A stretch of 64,000 nucleotides of DNA. It comes from Deltaproteobacteria bacterium. Lineage in GTDB: Bacteria > Myxococcota_C > UBA6777. Position numbers and translations under genes: made by a program. Positions 16,463 to 25,194 of this stretch are shown here, piece by piece; the first letter of the stretch is position 1, and each line of letters starts with the position of its first letter. The notes beneath the pieces are model-generated. The model was given only the letters and a program-made list of their open reading frames with translations. It made no database searches and was not told where the DNA came from. The stretch spans positions 1-64,000 of the forward strand of contig PCBK01000188.1 in the NCBI GenBank assembly GCA_002731275.1, read 5' to 3'.

Positions 16463-19400
16463 ATGAACCAACGATACACCCATCGGTATTTTCTGTTCCT
16501 GTTTTTACTCGGTATATGGATGTCACTGAGCATCGCATGTGGTCCACCACCTGCAGTGTGTAAGGTCGGTGGTGATTGTGTGAATGAGCTTACCTGTGAT
16601 GAAGGACAATGTGTCACGGAGTGCAGCGCTGGCAAAACGCAATGTGGACAGATGTGTGTGGATACACAAAGTGATGCCAAGCATTGTAGCGCCTGCGATG
16701 CCGCCTGCAAAGAAGGGGAATCCTGTGACAAGGGGTCTTGTAAGGCTTTTTGTGAGGATGGCAAAAGCAACTGTGGCGGAGAATGTGTCAACACAAAATC
16801 CAATGCCAAACACTGCGGAGCCTGCGGCACTTCTTGTAAAGAGAATGAACAATGTAAAGAAGGCACATGTTCTTCTTCTTGTGGGGCGGATGAGTTACTT
16901 TGTGATGGTACATGTGTCAACACCCAGACGAGCACCGAACATTGCGGTCGTTGTGGTACATCATGTCATACCGGGCAGTCCTGTACAGACGGAGCGTGTG
17001 CTTGTCCTAGCGGGACAGCATCGTGTGCTGATGCCTGTGTGGATACAAAGAGCAGTACAAGTCATTGTGGCGCATGTGGAAAGGCTTGTGCTTCTGGGGA
17101 GTCGTGTGAAAATGGTCGCTGTGTGTTGAAGTGTAGTGCTGGCCTTCAGAATTGTGGGGGTGCTTGTGTGGATACAAAGAGCAGTGAACAACATTGTGGC
17201 GCATGTGGAAAAGCCTGTGCAAACGGTGAGACCTGTCAGGCAGGTAAGTGCACTCTTGTATGTGGTGCAGGTCTTAGCAATTGTTCGGGGTCTTGTGTGT
17301 CTTTGCAAAAGGACCGTTCACATTGTGGTGGATGTGGAAAAGCCTGTGCGACAAATGAAGTCTGTGTCTCTGGTAACTGCCTGCTTAATTGTCGTGTGGG
17401 GACAACAAATTGTGGTGGTAAGTGTGTGGATACAAAGTCGGATAAGGCCCACTGTGGACAATGTGGGAAGGTATGCAAGACAGGTGAAGTCTGCAATCAG
17501 GGGAGCTGTGTTTTGCAGTGCGCTTCAGGGACCACAAATTGTAGCGGTTCTTGTGTCGATGTAAAAAGCAGTACAAGTCATTGTGGTGGATGTGGAAAGG
17601 CTTGTGCTTCTGATGAAGTCTGTCTTTCTGGGGCATGTACATTTCAGTGTCCAACTGGTTTAACGGATTGTAGTCGCACATGTGTAGATACAAAGTCGAA
17701 CACAAAACATTGTGGTGCGTGTGGGAAAACATGTCACACAGGGCAATCTTGTAGTAATGGTGCCTGTGTTTGTCCGGCTGGGACAACCTCTTGTGGTGGG
17801 GCTTGTGTGGACACAAAGAGCAGCGATGTCCACTGTGGTGCGTGTGGAAAAGCCTGTACAGGAGGGACGTCTTGTCTCTCTGGCACATGTCAGTGTCCAA
17901 CTGGACAGACATTGTGCAATGGAAAGTGTGTGAATGTGAAGACTGACACAACAAATTGTGGAGGGTGTGGAAAAGTCTGTGGTGCTGGGCAAAGTTGTCA
18001 GTCTGGCCAGTGTGTGTGTCCGACGGGACAGACATTATGTGGTGGAAAGTGTGTCAACACCGACACGGATAATACTCATTGTGGTGCATGTGGTTTTGTG
18101 TGTAGTGGTGGAACTTCGTGTACAACGGGGACGTGTCAGTGTCCGACGGGACAGACCCTATGTGGTGGACAGTGTGTGAATACAAAGACTGATAAGGCAC
18201 ATTGTGGTGCGTGTGGAAAGGTTTGTGGTACTGGGCAGAGTTGTCAGTCCGGCCAGTGTGTATGTCCGACGGGGCAGACATTATGTGGCGGAAAGTGTGT
18301 TTCTTTGCTCACTGACAAGGCACATTGTGGTGCGTGTGGATTGGTCTGTTCTGGTACATGTCAATCTGGAAAGTGCAGCACGTTGGTGTACGAGATTGCA
18401 GCAGGTAATGAACATGTTTGCGCTGTCGTCGGACAAAATATCAAGTGTTGGGGACACAATTTGAATGGACAGCTTGGCTATGGTGACAAAATAGATCGTT
18501 CAAAGCCTCCAACACAAAATGTGAGTGTGGGGACTTTTGTATCGAAGGTCTCTGCCGGGAGAGCTTCGAGTTGTGCGATATTGGCCAACGGTCAAATCAA
18601 GTGTTGGGGATTCAATAACACAGGTATGCTCGGTTATAACGATCGTATGGAGCGTACATCGCCACCGAGTACATCCGTTGCGGTTGGTTCGACTGCGAAA
18701 ACGCTCTCCGTTGGAAGTGGTCATATGTGTGCTGTGTTGAGTAACGACAGGATAAAATGTTGGGGGAGCAATACATATGGAGAACTTGGGTATGCAAGTG
18801 CAGGGATTCTTGGCTATTTGCAGCCACCTGCGTCCTATGTGACGACTGGATTCTCTGTCCAGACAGTCCACACGAGTAGCAGTTATACTTGTGTTTTGTT
18901 GACGAATGGTCAGAGCAAGTGTTGGGGGTCTGGGTTGGCTGGGAAGCTGGGGTATGGAGACACGACCACACGTAAAGTTCCTGATTCGAAGTATATTTCA
19001 CTAGGAACAGGTCTCTCCGTAAAGCAAATTACGCAGGGATCCATCCATGTGTGTGTGCTCCTCAACAACAACAAAGTGAAGTGTTGGGGACACAATTCCA
19101 GTGGTCAACTTGGGTATGGCGATACGTCACAGCGTCTGAGTCCACCGTCTGCGTTTGTGGATTTGGGAGCCGGACGAACGGCAACTTACATTGCTGCAGG
19201 TGAGAGTCATACATGTGTCATTCTTGATAATGGTCAGGTCAAGTGTTGGGGGAAGAATGCCAGCGGAGAGCTTGGCTATGGTGACACAACCAACCGGAAT
19301 AAACCAGCTTCAGCTACGGTCTCCATTGGCACCGGAAGACGCGCCATTCAGCTCTCTTTGGGGGTTGGTTTTACATGTGCGTTGTTGGATAATCATGAGG

Positions 19401-19492
19401 TCAAGTGTTGGGGGAACAATCAATATGGGCAACTTGGTTATGGGGACAAAACAAACCGGACAAAACCGGCTACCAGCGTGATTTCGTTCTAG
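16463..19492 (+). CDS. Cys-rich-repeat plus RCC1 beta-propeller lipoprotein
   Basis: The protein has about 1009 residues. A signal peptide with lipobox LSIAC is followed by 14 tandem cysteine-rich modules of 39-43 residues (pattern C-G-C-G-CV-T-HCG-CG-C-G-SC-G-C; residues ~35-630). Then come seven RCC1-type repeats (for example HVCAVVGQNIKCWGHNLNGQ followed by LGYGD), enough for a seven-bladed propeller. AGGAG lies 5 bases before ATG 16463; an in-frame start at 16361 would bury the signal peptide. Modules 11-14 are nearly identical in DNA, a sign of recent duplication. The protein is surface-exposed and probably binds a ligand or another protein. It ends 11 bases from the convergent membrane-protein gene. 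Confidence 0.88.
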   Translation: MNQRYTHRYFLFLFLLGIWMSLSIACGPPPAVCKVGGDCVNELTCDEGQCVTECSAGKTQCGQMCVDTQSDAKHCSACDAACKEGESCDKGSCKAFCEDGKSNCGGECVNTKSNAKHCGACGTSCKENEQCKEGTCSSSCGADELLCDGTCVNTQTSTEHCGRCGTSCHTGQSCTDGACACPSGTASCADACVDTKSSTSHCGACGKACASGESCENGRCVLKCSAGLQNCGGACVDTKSSEQHCGACGKACANGETCQAGKCTLVCGAGLSNCSGSCVSLQKDRSHCGGCGKACATNEVCVSGNCLLNCRVGTTNCGGKCVDTKSDKAHCGQCGKVCKTGEVCNQGSCVLQCASGTTNCSGSCVDVKSSTSHCGGCGKACASDEVCLSGACTFQCPTGLTDCSRTCVDTKSNTKHCGACGKTCHTGQSCSNGACVCPAGTTSCGGACVDTKSSDVHCGACGKACTGGTSCLSGTCQCPTGQTLCNGKCVNVKTDTTNCGGCGKVCGAGQSCQSGQCVCPTGQTLCGGKCVNTDTDNTHCGACGFVCSGGTSCTTGTCQCPTGQTLCGGQCVNTKTDKAHCGACGKVCGTGQSCQSGQCVCPTGQTLCGGKCVSLLTDKAHCGACGLVCSGTCQSGKCSTLVYEIAAGNEHVCAVVGQNIKCWGHNLNGQLGYGDKIDRSKPPTQNVSVGTFVSKVSAGRASSCAILANGQIKCWGFNNTGMLGYNDRMERTSPPSTSVAVGSTAKTLSVGSGHMCAVLSNDRIKCWGSNTYGELGYASAGILGYLQPPASYVTTGFSVQTVHTSSSYTCVLLTNGQSKCWGSGLAGKLGYGDTTTRKVPDSKYISLGTGLSVKQITQGSIHVCVLLNNNKVKCWGHNSSGQLGYGDTSQRLSPPSAFVDLGAGRTATYIAAGESHTCVILDNGQVKCWGKNASGELGYGDTTNRNKPASATVSIGTGRRAIQLSLGVGFTCALLDNHEVKCWGNNQYGQLGYGDKTNRTKPATSVISF

Positions 19493-19503
19493 ACAGAAGA
19501 CTT

Positions 19504-20862
19504 TCATGCTTCGTCTTCGAAGGAGAGGGGGAGTGCGAGTGTATTTGAGAGCATCCCCGCGAAGGCTATCCCATCATCGTATACTGTTTGTGCGTTGTTT
19601 GTAAGCTCACCTGTTTCACAAACTTCTAGCTTTGTATGACCGGGCATACCTGTGATGTACGTAATTCCATTGTACGTGTAGTACGTCTCTGTTCCCCTGT
19701 TGTGTTTTGTCCCTGTTGTTCTCGTGTACTGGGTCATTGTGCGTTCGAAAAGAATGCCAGTGGCTTTGTCGAGTGGGTATTGTATCTTTTTGTCACCATG
19801 TTCGTACGTGAGTGAGGGCTCACCAAATACGAAGGTCCATCGTTCGGGGGGATATCGACCCATTTTCCAGGAAACAAGATTCCAGATACTGCAAAAGCAA
19901 AAGACACCCACTCCTGCCTTCAATGGCCATACTGGATCGAGGTGGAGTCTGATGCCAAAAATCCCGAGGACATAGACACCAATAAACATGAAGAGAGTGC
20001 TGTAAAAACCGAACTTCGCTGCAGATACTACGAGTGATAAGGGGGTCGTTTTGTGTTCGAGGACGAGCAGCTTTTCGGGCTTGTATGCGACAAGCTCCCC
20101 AACAAATGTATGTTTTTTGGGATCCCAAGGTGTCGTGATGATGTTTGCGAGTCGAGCGTCTTTTTTGGCTTCTCCTTTTTCGTAAAGTTGCTGTAATGAA
20201 TCTGTGTCTTGTTCGGTCTTGTCATCTTGTCCGTGTTTTCGTTTGAGCAGTATTTGTTCCGGCTCATCGAATGTATCGATTGGATGTTTGCATGTCTTTT
20301 CTGTGTATGCTCTATCAAAACTCAACGTGAAGTTGAGTGGATCACTTGCGTCGATGTTCCCCCATGGGATATTGAGGATTTGCGCGATTCGTTTGGCAAA
20401 GTCGAGAACCTCGTCTCTTGTTTCAATTCCATCGACTGTTAATTCCGCTGAGAGGGAGGTTGTGTCGCGCAAAGAAAAGCAAAGGACCAGATAGACTTCT
20501 TCGGATGCGCCCTGGTATGTCGATAATTCAAATGAGAAACTCTCAACGTCTTGTGGTGAAAAAGAGCCACTTTCTTCTTCTTTCCCCACTCGCCATTCCC
20601 ATAGGCAATCGTCTTTGGAGAGGGATAACCTGATCCACTGTTGTGTCGATACCGAAGAGAAAATGACACTCCATGTGATGAAGATTAAGACGCCATACCA
20701 CAGGATCCGAAACGCAATGGGGGGCGACACCATGATCGGGGCGATGTAAAAAATGGACAAAAAGAGCAGGATAAACCATGGAAAACCGTCTTCTGGGCGT
20801 TCTTGGTAATCTGGCTCAAAAAGTGTGAGCGTTTCTTGTGGTTTGTATTCTTGTATGTGCAT
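19504..20862 (-). CDS. Hypothetical membrane protein
   Basis: The protein has 452 residues. Two adjacent hydrophobic helices lie near residues 28-70 (WFILLFLSIFYIAPIMVSPP; ILWYGVLIFITWSVIF). A hydrophilic region follows (~75-270). Two more helices lie near 275-330 (STLFMFIGVYVLGIFG; GVGVFCFCSIWNLVSW), then a C-terminal domain. AAGGG lies 7 bases before the start. I do not recognise the family. It is convergent with the RCC1 lipoprotein gene. Confidence 0.75.
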   Translation of the reverse strand: MHIQEYKPQETLTLFEPDYQERPEDGFPWFILLFLSIFYIAPIMVSPPIAFRILWYGVLIFITWSVIFSSVSTQQWIRLSLSKDDCLWEWRVGKEEESGSFSPQDVESFSFELSTYQGASEEVYLVLCFSLRDTTSLSAELTVDGIETRDEVLDFAKRIAQILNIPWGNIDASDPLNFTLSFDRAYTEKTCKHPIDTFDEPEQILLKRKHGQDDKTEQDTDSLQQLYEKGEAKKDARLANIITTPWDPKKHTFVGELVAYKPEKLLVLEHKTTPLSLVVSAAKFGFYSTLFMFIGVYVLGIFGIRLHLDPVWPLKAGVGVFCFCSIWNLVSWKMGRYPPERWTFVFGEPSLTYEHGDKKIQYPLDKATGILFERTMTQYTRTTGTKHNRGTETYYTYNGITYITGMPGHTKLEVCETGELTNNAQTVYDDGIAFAGMLSNTLALPLSFEDEA

Positions 20863-21101
20863 ACAAAAACCCTTTTGCTTTGAGTGTCTAGTGGATGAAG
20901 CAGGATACAGAGCCCCTGAACTTTAGGTGTTCTCGTAAAATTACGTCTTTGGGGGCAAGTCCATTCACTCATCCATGTGTCAATTTCTTTCCTTCGTAAA
21001 AACGGAAGAGTATGAGGAATCACTTGCGCAAGCAATCTTTTTTTCAAACATACACGGACTTATCTGATGTTGACAAGGCAGCTTTGTGGGGGAGGACGGG
21101 G
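20863..21101. other. Short gene-free stretch
   Basis: This is the upstream region of the membrane-protein gene and the downstream region of the glycosyltransferase gene. Nothing specific was seen. Confidence 0.4.
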
Positions 21102-22187
21102 CTATACACCCAGCCATTGTGCGTAGGCGTACTTTTGTGTTGTCCAAGAGAGCGTGTCCAACGCGACGTGGTGTCTCTCTCTTGGCGCCTTGAGCGCCTT
21201 CTGAAGAGCTGCGACAAGCGCTCGTTGTTCTTTGTCTTCGTCTTCTGTGAATGAGTCATAAAGGTAGCGTGGGGGGATCCACTCAGGATAGGCGAGGCGG
21301 TTGGGGACGAGAGGGCGGCATCCTGCGGCGACAGCTTCGAGTAACGCCAACCCTTGAAACTCATGAAGTGCCGTTGAGACAGCGATATCACAGCGTCGAA
21401 GGAGCGCGCGGTAGGCGTTTGCGTCTTCGAGATATCCCCATGTCTCGATGTATGGGGCGAGGCGTTCTTTGGCCTCATCGAAGATCTTGGGGCTCTTGCG
21501 AAAACGTTGACCAACGACATGCAGCTCAAAGTCGACATCTTGTTCGGAGAGCGCGAATAGCGCATGAAAGAAGCGTTCGGGGGCTTTGTCGTACTCCCAG
21601 CGATGATTCCATAGAATAGAAGGCCGCGCAGTGGCTTCGATTTGTTCTTTTGTGAAGCATCGTTCTTCGAGAGGGACAGGGAGGACTGTCGATCGTTCCT
21701 CAATAGATTCGACGATGCCGGGAGGGACACAGTCGGGCATACGTTTTAGGAGGGCTTTGGCACCTTGGAGGAGAGTGTCGCGGTTATACGATGAGTTAAA
21801 CGCGATCGAGTCGGCGGCGAGTGCCGTGTAGAGGTTGAGCATACAGAAGTGCAGGCGTTCACGTTGTGCGACTTGTCTGATCGGATAGACGAATTGGTTC
21901 TCGTGAAAGTAAACGTATGTGGGGAGCTTTGTGAGCGCGGGGACAAGGCCCCGAAGTGTCGAGAGGTCCACCATCGAAGTCGCGAGTAGAAGATCGTATT
22001 CGGCTTCAAGGGTTTCACGCTCAGAGAAGGCCCAGGTGAGGGCATTTCCCCGAGAGCGCCAACTGAAGAAGCGAGGTGGGAGCGAGAGGACTGTCCACTG
22101 ATGTTGGGGCATGGAGCGTAGAAGGCCACGACGCCAGCGTTGATGGCTTTCCGCGTCATATCCCGATAAACATAAGATCTTGGCCAA
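21102..22187 (-). CDS. DUF3524 glycosyltransferase (tRNA-queuosine mannosyltransferase-like)
   Basis: The protein has about 361 residues. It opens with ILCLSGYDAESHQRWRRGL and continues with a WTVLSLPPRFFSWRSRGNAL motif, DLLLATSMVDLSTLRGL and YVYFHENQFVYP. These are hallmarks of the DUF3524/GTDC1 family, whose animal member mannosylates queuosine in tRNA. The C-terminal half is a GT4-type GT-B domain (LWNHRWEYDKAP; LHVVGQRF; DIAVSTALHEFQGLALLEAV with the family E-x7-E). The start is a TTG at 22187 with AAAGGAG 6 bases upstream; the longer GTG start at 22214 would place that Shine-Dalgarno inside the gene. The bacterial substrate is inferred, not shown. Confidence 0.8.
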   Translation of the reverse strand: MAKILCLSGYDAESHQRWRRGLLRSMPQHQWTVLSLPPRFFSWRSRGNALTWAFSERETLEAEYDLLLATSMVDLSTLRGLVPALTKLPTYVYFHENQFVYPIRQVAQRERLHFCMLNLYTALAADSIAFNSSYNRDTLLQGAKALLKRMPDCVPPGIVESIEERSTVLPVPLEERCFTKEQIEATARPSILWNHRWEYDKAPERFFHALFALSEQDVDFELHVVGQRFRKSPKIFDEAKERLAPYIETWGYLEDANAYRALLRRCDIAVSTALHEFQGLALLEAVAAGCRPLVPNRLAYPEWIPPRYLYDSFTEDEDKEQRALVAALQKALKAPRERHHVALDTLSWTTQKYAYAQWLGV

Positions 22188-22276
22188 TGCATTCTCCTTT
22201 CGACGTTGACACACGTTGGACCATCCATGACGGTATCAAGCTCAAAGGAGACGTTCAAGTGTTTCTCTGTAAGGAG

Positions 22277-24835
22277 TTATTTTCCACCGTAAAATTTGTA
22301 GAAGTCTTGGTAGAGGCGTGGTCCACCGCTCCAGATTTTGGCTTTGATTTTGTTTTTGATGGCTTGGTCGATGACTTCTTGTGCGACAGTTTGGATGGCG
22401 GGTACACAGGCGGTGCCGATCGCGAGTCCTGCGCCGGGGATCATGATACTGCAGGCGGTGACACATGCGAGAACTGCGGGAGCGAGGACTGTGTAGGTAG
22501 CGGCGTCCATGACGAGACCACCTATCAATAATCCATAGAAGTATTCGAAGGTTCCATTGGCTGATTGATGTGCAAAGCAATTGCCGAAGGTCGTGGTTTT
22601 TTTGCCGCTGGCTGTTTTGAGATCTTTTTGTTTGACTTTGCAGGTGATGGCGCTGACAGCGTACATGACACCGGCGTCGAGGACCATGGAGACCAAGAAC
22701 GCAGCTGCACCACTACCTGCACCTTTTAGACGCTTGATGGCTTTTTTGGTGAGATTTTTGAATTGGGAGCCACGTTTGGCTTTCCCGAATTGGCTCATCA
22801 GTCTGGATTTTCCTCTGGACATGAGCGTACTGGCTTGTTTGGTGTGTTTGCTCCAATTGCTTGTGAGTTTGCTCTTCATCATGCCGAATGCTTTTTTGGC
22901 GTTGGTCTTGGCACCTTTGACGATGAGTGATTGGATCAACCCTTTGGATTTTCTGGCCCATTTGGTTGCGGCTTTTTTGGCAGCGAGTGCTATTTTTTTA
23001 CTGACATTGAGTGATTTTTTGGCGGCGTCTTTGGTTTTTTTGGCGGCCTTTTTGCTGGCTTGTTTTGTGGCTTTGGCGGCACGTTGTGATTTTTTCTTGG
23101 ACTTTTGAAGTTTCTCTTTGCCTTGTTTGCCAACGCGTTGTTTTTTGCGTTTGGCGTATTTGGCGGCGAGTTGACTTTTCTTTTTGAGTTTTTGTGCTTT
23201 TGAACGTGTGCTTTTTGTGATCTGCTGTCGTTTTTTGCGATAGACTTTTGCGCTCTTTTGTTTTGCTTTGTAGGCCTTTTGGGCGCCTTTGCGGAAGAAG
23301 CTTGAGACACCTTTGACGGCTCCTTTGATACCGTTCTTGATTTTGTATGCGACCTTTTTGGGGAAGCTCATTTTGTCGTACTTGCTCTTTTTCTGGCGAG
23401 CAGAGCGATACTTTCTGTTTTTTTGTACGTTGACTTTGGCGCGGCCCTGTCGGTTTTGCTTGGCTTTTGTATTACTTTGCGCTGTGATTTTTTTCTTTTT
23501 CTGTGTGCGTTGTCGAGATTTTGTGTTTCGTTGTTTTTTGCTTGCCTGTTGTTTCTTGGCTTTTTGTCGTGTCCGTTGTTGCTGCATTTTAGGTGGGAGT
23601 TTGCTGAACTTTTGTCGATCGGCTTGTAATTTTTTCTTGGCTCTTTTTTGCGCGAGGTATTTTTGTCTTTGCCAGGGATTCATTTTGGAGAGCTTTTGTC
23701 GCTCCATGTACTGTTTGGAAGCTTGTTGTGCTTTGGTTCTTCTCTTGGAGAGCTTTTGGGCTTTGGCTTTCTTTTTGGAGAGTTGTTGTGCCTTGGTTCT
23801 TTTTTGTTTGGCTTTTTGGATTGATTTGATGAGCTTTTGGGCTTTTGCGCGTGTTTTGGCGGACTTTTGTGCTTTGGCCTTGGAGAGCTTTTGGGCTTTG
23901 GTCTTCTTAGAAGTTTGCTGTGCTTTTTTGAGTTTGATCAGTGCTTTTTTGCGTTGCTGTGCTTTTCGTTTGTTGGCTTTTTTGTTGAGCTGCGCTTGTT
24001 TTCGTGCTTTTTTGGCCTTGATCTGGGATTTGACGCGCTTTTGGGCTTTTTTTCGAGCTTCGTGTTTGACTTTCTTTTCTTTCTTTTGGGCTTTGAGTCG
24101 TTTTTTGGAAGACTTTTGTGCTTTCTCACGTTTGGCTTTGCGGATGGCCTTCTCGCGTTTCTGGCGCTTTCGGTGTCTGAGTCGTTTGTAACTCCTTTGC
24201 AGGTTTTTCTTCATCTTCTTGCCAAACTGTTTGCCTCTGTTGGCGCCTTTGCCTGCGATGGTTTTGACGGGGGTAAGTGCTCTCTTCTTGAACGACTCGA
24301 TGGGTTTACAAACACGTCTTTTGCATGTGAACCCTGCACCACAAAGTGCAAATGCTCCACATCGTTGATTTAGTTTACGAACACCTACACATCGACCGAG
24401 CACTCGTGAGAGGTTGCTTCGTAGGAGTTTGAGTTTTCGACCGAGCTTTTGGTCGAGACAAAAGTAACCTGTGTAGCAAATGTCGAATCTTGCGTCGTTG
24501 CAGCGTTGTCCTATTTTGTGGACTTTGACGCATCTCGCGTAACCTTTGAAGTAGCGGCAAGTCAAACCAAGACTACAAAGTTTGTAGGTTCGTTTGTCGC
24601 AGCGTTTGCCTTTGTTGGTTTTGATGGCACAGATCTTCCGACCTCTGTAGCGCATACACACCGAACCTCTTCGGCACTCTTTGTTGGCTCTGCACGATTG
24701 GCCATTCTTTTTCTTTTTGAGAATGGTGTGGGTTTTGTTCCATGCATCCGGCTGCTTCGGGGTTAGTATCGAGATGGCAAGAAACAGCATCGCGGTGTAC
24801 AGTGAACAGCGGGTGATGACTGGGACGTTCGTCAT
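22277..24835 (-). CDS. Exported, extremely Lys/Gln-rich protein
   Basis: The protein has 852 residues. A signal peptide (LYTAMLFLAISILTP) is followed by a cysteine-rich region (~40-180) of Dickkopf-like CxxxxxCxxGxxC units (GQSCRANKECRRGSVC; GQRCNDARFDICYTGYFC; NQRCGAFALCGAGFTC). Residues ~190-660 are almost entirely K, Q, R, A and S with recurring KAQK(L)SK and KKAQ words, predicted helical and strongly basic. The C-terminal ~190 residues carry two hydrophobic Gly/Ala-rich stretches (GSGAAAFLVSMVLDAG near 705; LLIGGLVMDAATYTVLAP and IPGAGLAIGTACVPA near 770-815) and end in a hydrophilic tail. AAAGGAG precedes the ATG. It may bind DNA, polyanionic matrix or membranes. No family is recognised. 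Confidence 0.8.
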   Translation of the reverse strand: MTNVPVITRCSLYTAMLFLAISILTPKQPDAWNKTHTILKKKKNGQSCRANKECRRGSVCMRYRGRKICAIKTNKGKRCDKRTYKLCSLGLTCRYFKGYARCVKVHKIGQRCNDARFDICYTGYFCLDQKLGRKLKLLRSNLSRVLGRCVGVRKLNQRCGAFALCGAGFTCKRRVCKPIESFKKRALTPVKTIAGKGANRGKQFGKKMKKNLQRSYKRLRHRKRQKREKAIRKAKREKAQKSSKKRLKAQKKEKKVKHEARKKAQKRVKSQIKAKKARKQAQLNKKANKRKAQQRKKALIKLKKAQQTSKKTKAQKLSKAKAQKSAKTRAKAQKLIKSIQKAKQKRTKAQQLSKKKAKAQKLSKRRTKAQQASKQYMERQKLSKMNPWQRQKYLAQKRAKKKLQADRQKFSKLPPKMQQQRTRQKAKKQQASKKQRNTKSRQRTQKKKKITAQSNTKAKQNRQGRAKVNVQKNRKYRSARQKKSKYDKMSFPKKVAYKIKNGIKGAVKGVSSFFRKGAQKAYKAKQKSAKVYRKKRQQITKSTRSKAQKLKKKSQLAAKYAKRKKQRVGKQGKEKLQKSKKKSQRAAKATKQASKKAAKKTKDAAKKSLNVSKKIALAAKKAATKWARKSKGLIQSLIVKGAKTNAKKAFGMMKSKLTSNWSKHTKQASTLMSRGKSRLMSQFGKAKRGSQFKNLTKKAIKRLKGAGSGAAAFLVSMVLDAGVMYAVSAITCKVKQKDLKTASGKKTTTFGNCFAHQSANGTFEYFYGLLIGGLVMDAATYTVLAPAVLACVTACSIMIPGAGLAIGTACVPAIQTVAQEVIDQAIKNKIKAKIWSGGPRLYQDFYKFYGGK

Positions 24836-24928
24836 TTCACTCTCCTTTGTGTAAGTGTGATTCTGAGTCGGGACTGTATCACACTGTCATACCCATTGAC
24901 TAGCTTATGTTTTTTGGGAGAGTGGGGC

Positions 24929-25015
24929 GAGTCGCTGAGAGTAGGGCGAGTTGCCACTCGCTGAGAGTAGGACGAGTTACCACTCGCTGAGAGTAGGGCG
25001 AGTTTCCACTCGCCC
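24929..25015. repeat. 26-bp tandem palindromic repeat
   Basis: CGAGTTgCCACTCG hairpins are joined by CTGAGAGTAGGg. Units begin at 24947, 24973 and 24999 (period 26), with a partial unit at 24929. The loop varies (TTGCC, TTACC, TTTCC) while the CGAGT/ACTCG stem is constant. Confidence 0.85.
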
Positions 25016-25018
25016 TTA

Positions 25019-25149
25019 CTGCCGCGCTCCGCTTGGCTCTGGCTGCCGCGCTTCGCTTGGCATCGTGGGTTTGCCACCCACACCCGCCTGGGGTCTACGA
25101 CCCCAGACCCACGATGTTATCACATCGTCTGTGTTCCGACTTCGTCGGT
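25019..25149 (+). repeat. Family A repeat, copy A3
   Basis: The outer GCCGCGCTTCGCTTGGC block is duplicated. GTGGGTttgccACCCAC, CTGGGGTctacgACCCCAG, CGATGttatcaCATCG and CCGACttcGTCGG follow. It starts 46 bases beyond the stop codon of the minus-strand lipoprotein gene that ends at 25195. Confidence 0.85.
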
Positions 25150-25194
25150 TTTGAAGCGCTTCGCTTTTGGGAAAGAGTGAGGGGATTTGGATGG

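Noticed and set aside
16204-16935. Minus-strand frames across the cysteine-rich gene
   Set aside because: They are shadows created by the TGT/GGT-rich repeats of the real gene.
19496-19518. Bidirectional terminator between the convergent genes
   Set aside because: GAAGAC/GTCTTC can pair, but the stem is only 6 bp with an 11-base loop, and it overlaps the coding end of the membrane protein.
23289-24191. Plus-strand Phe/Leu/Cys-rich frame opposite the Lys-rich gene
   Set aside because: It is the mirror image of AAG/AAA-rich codons and lacks start signals.
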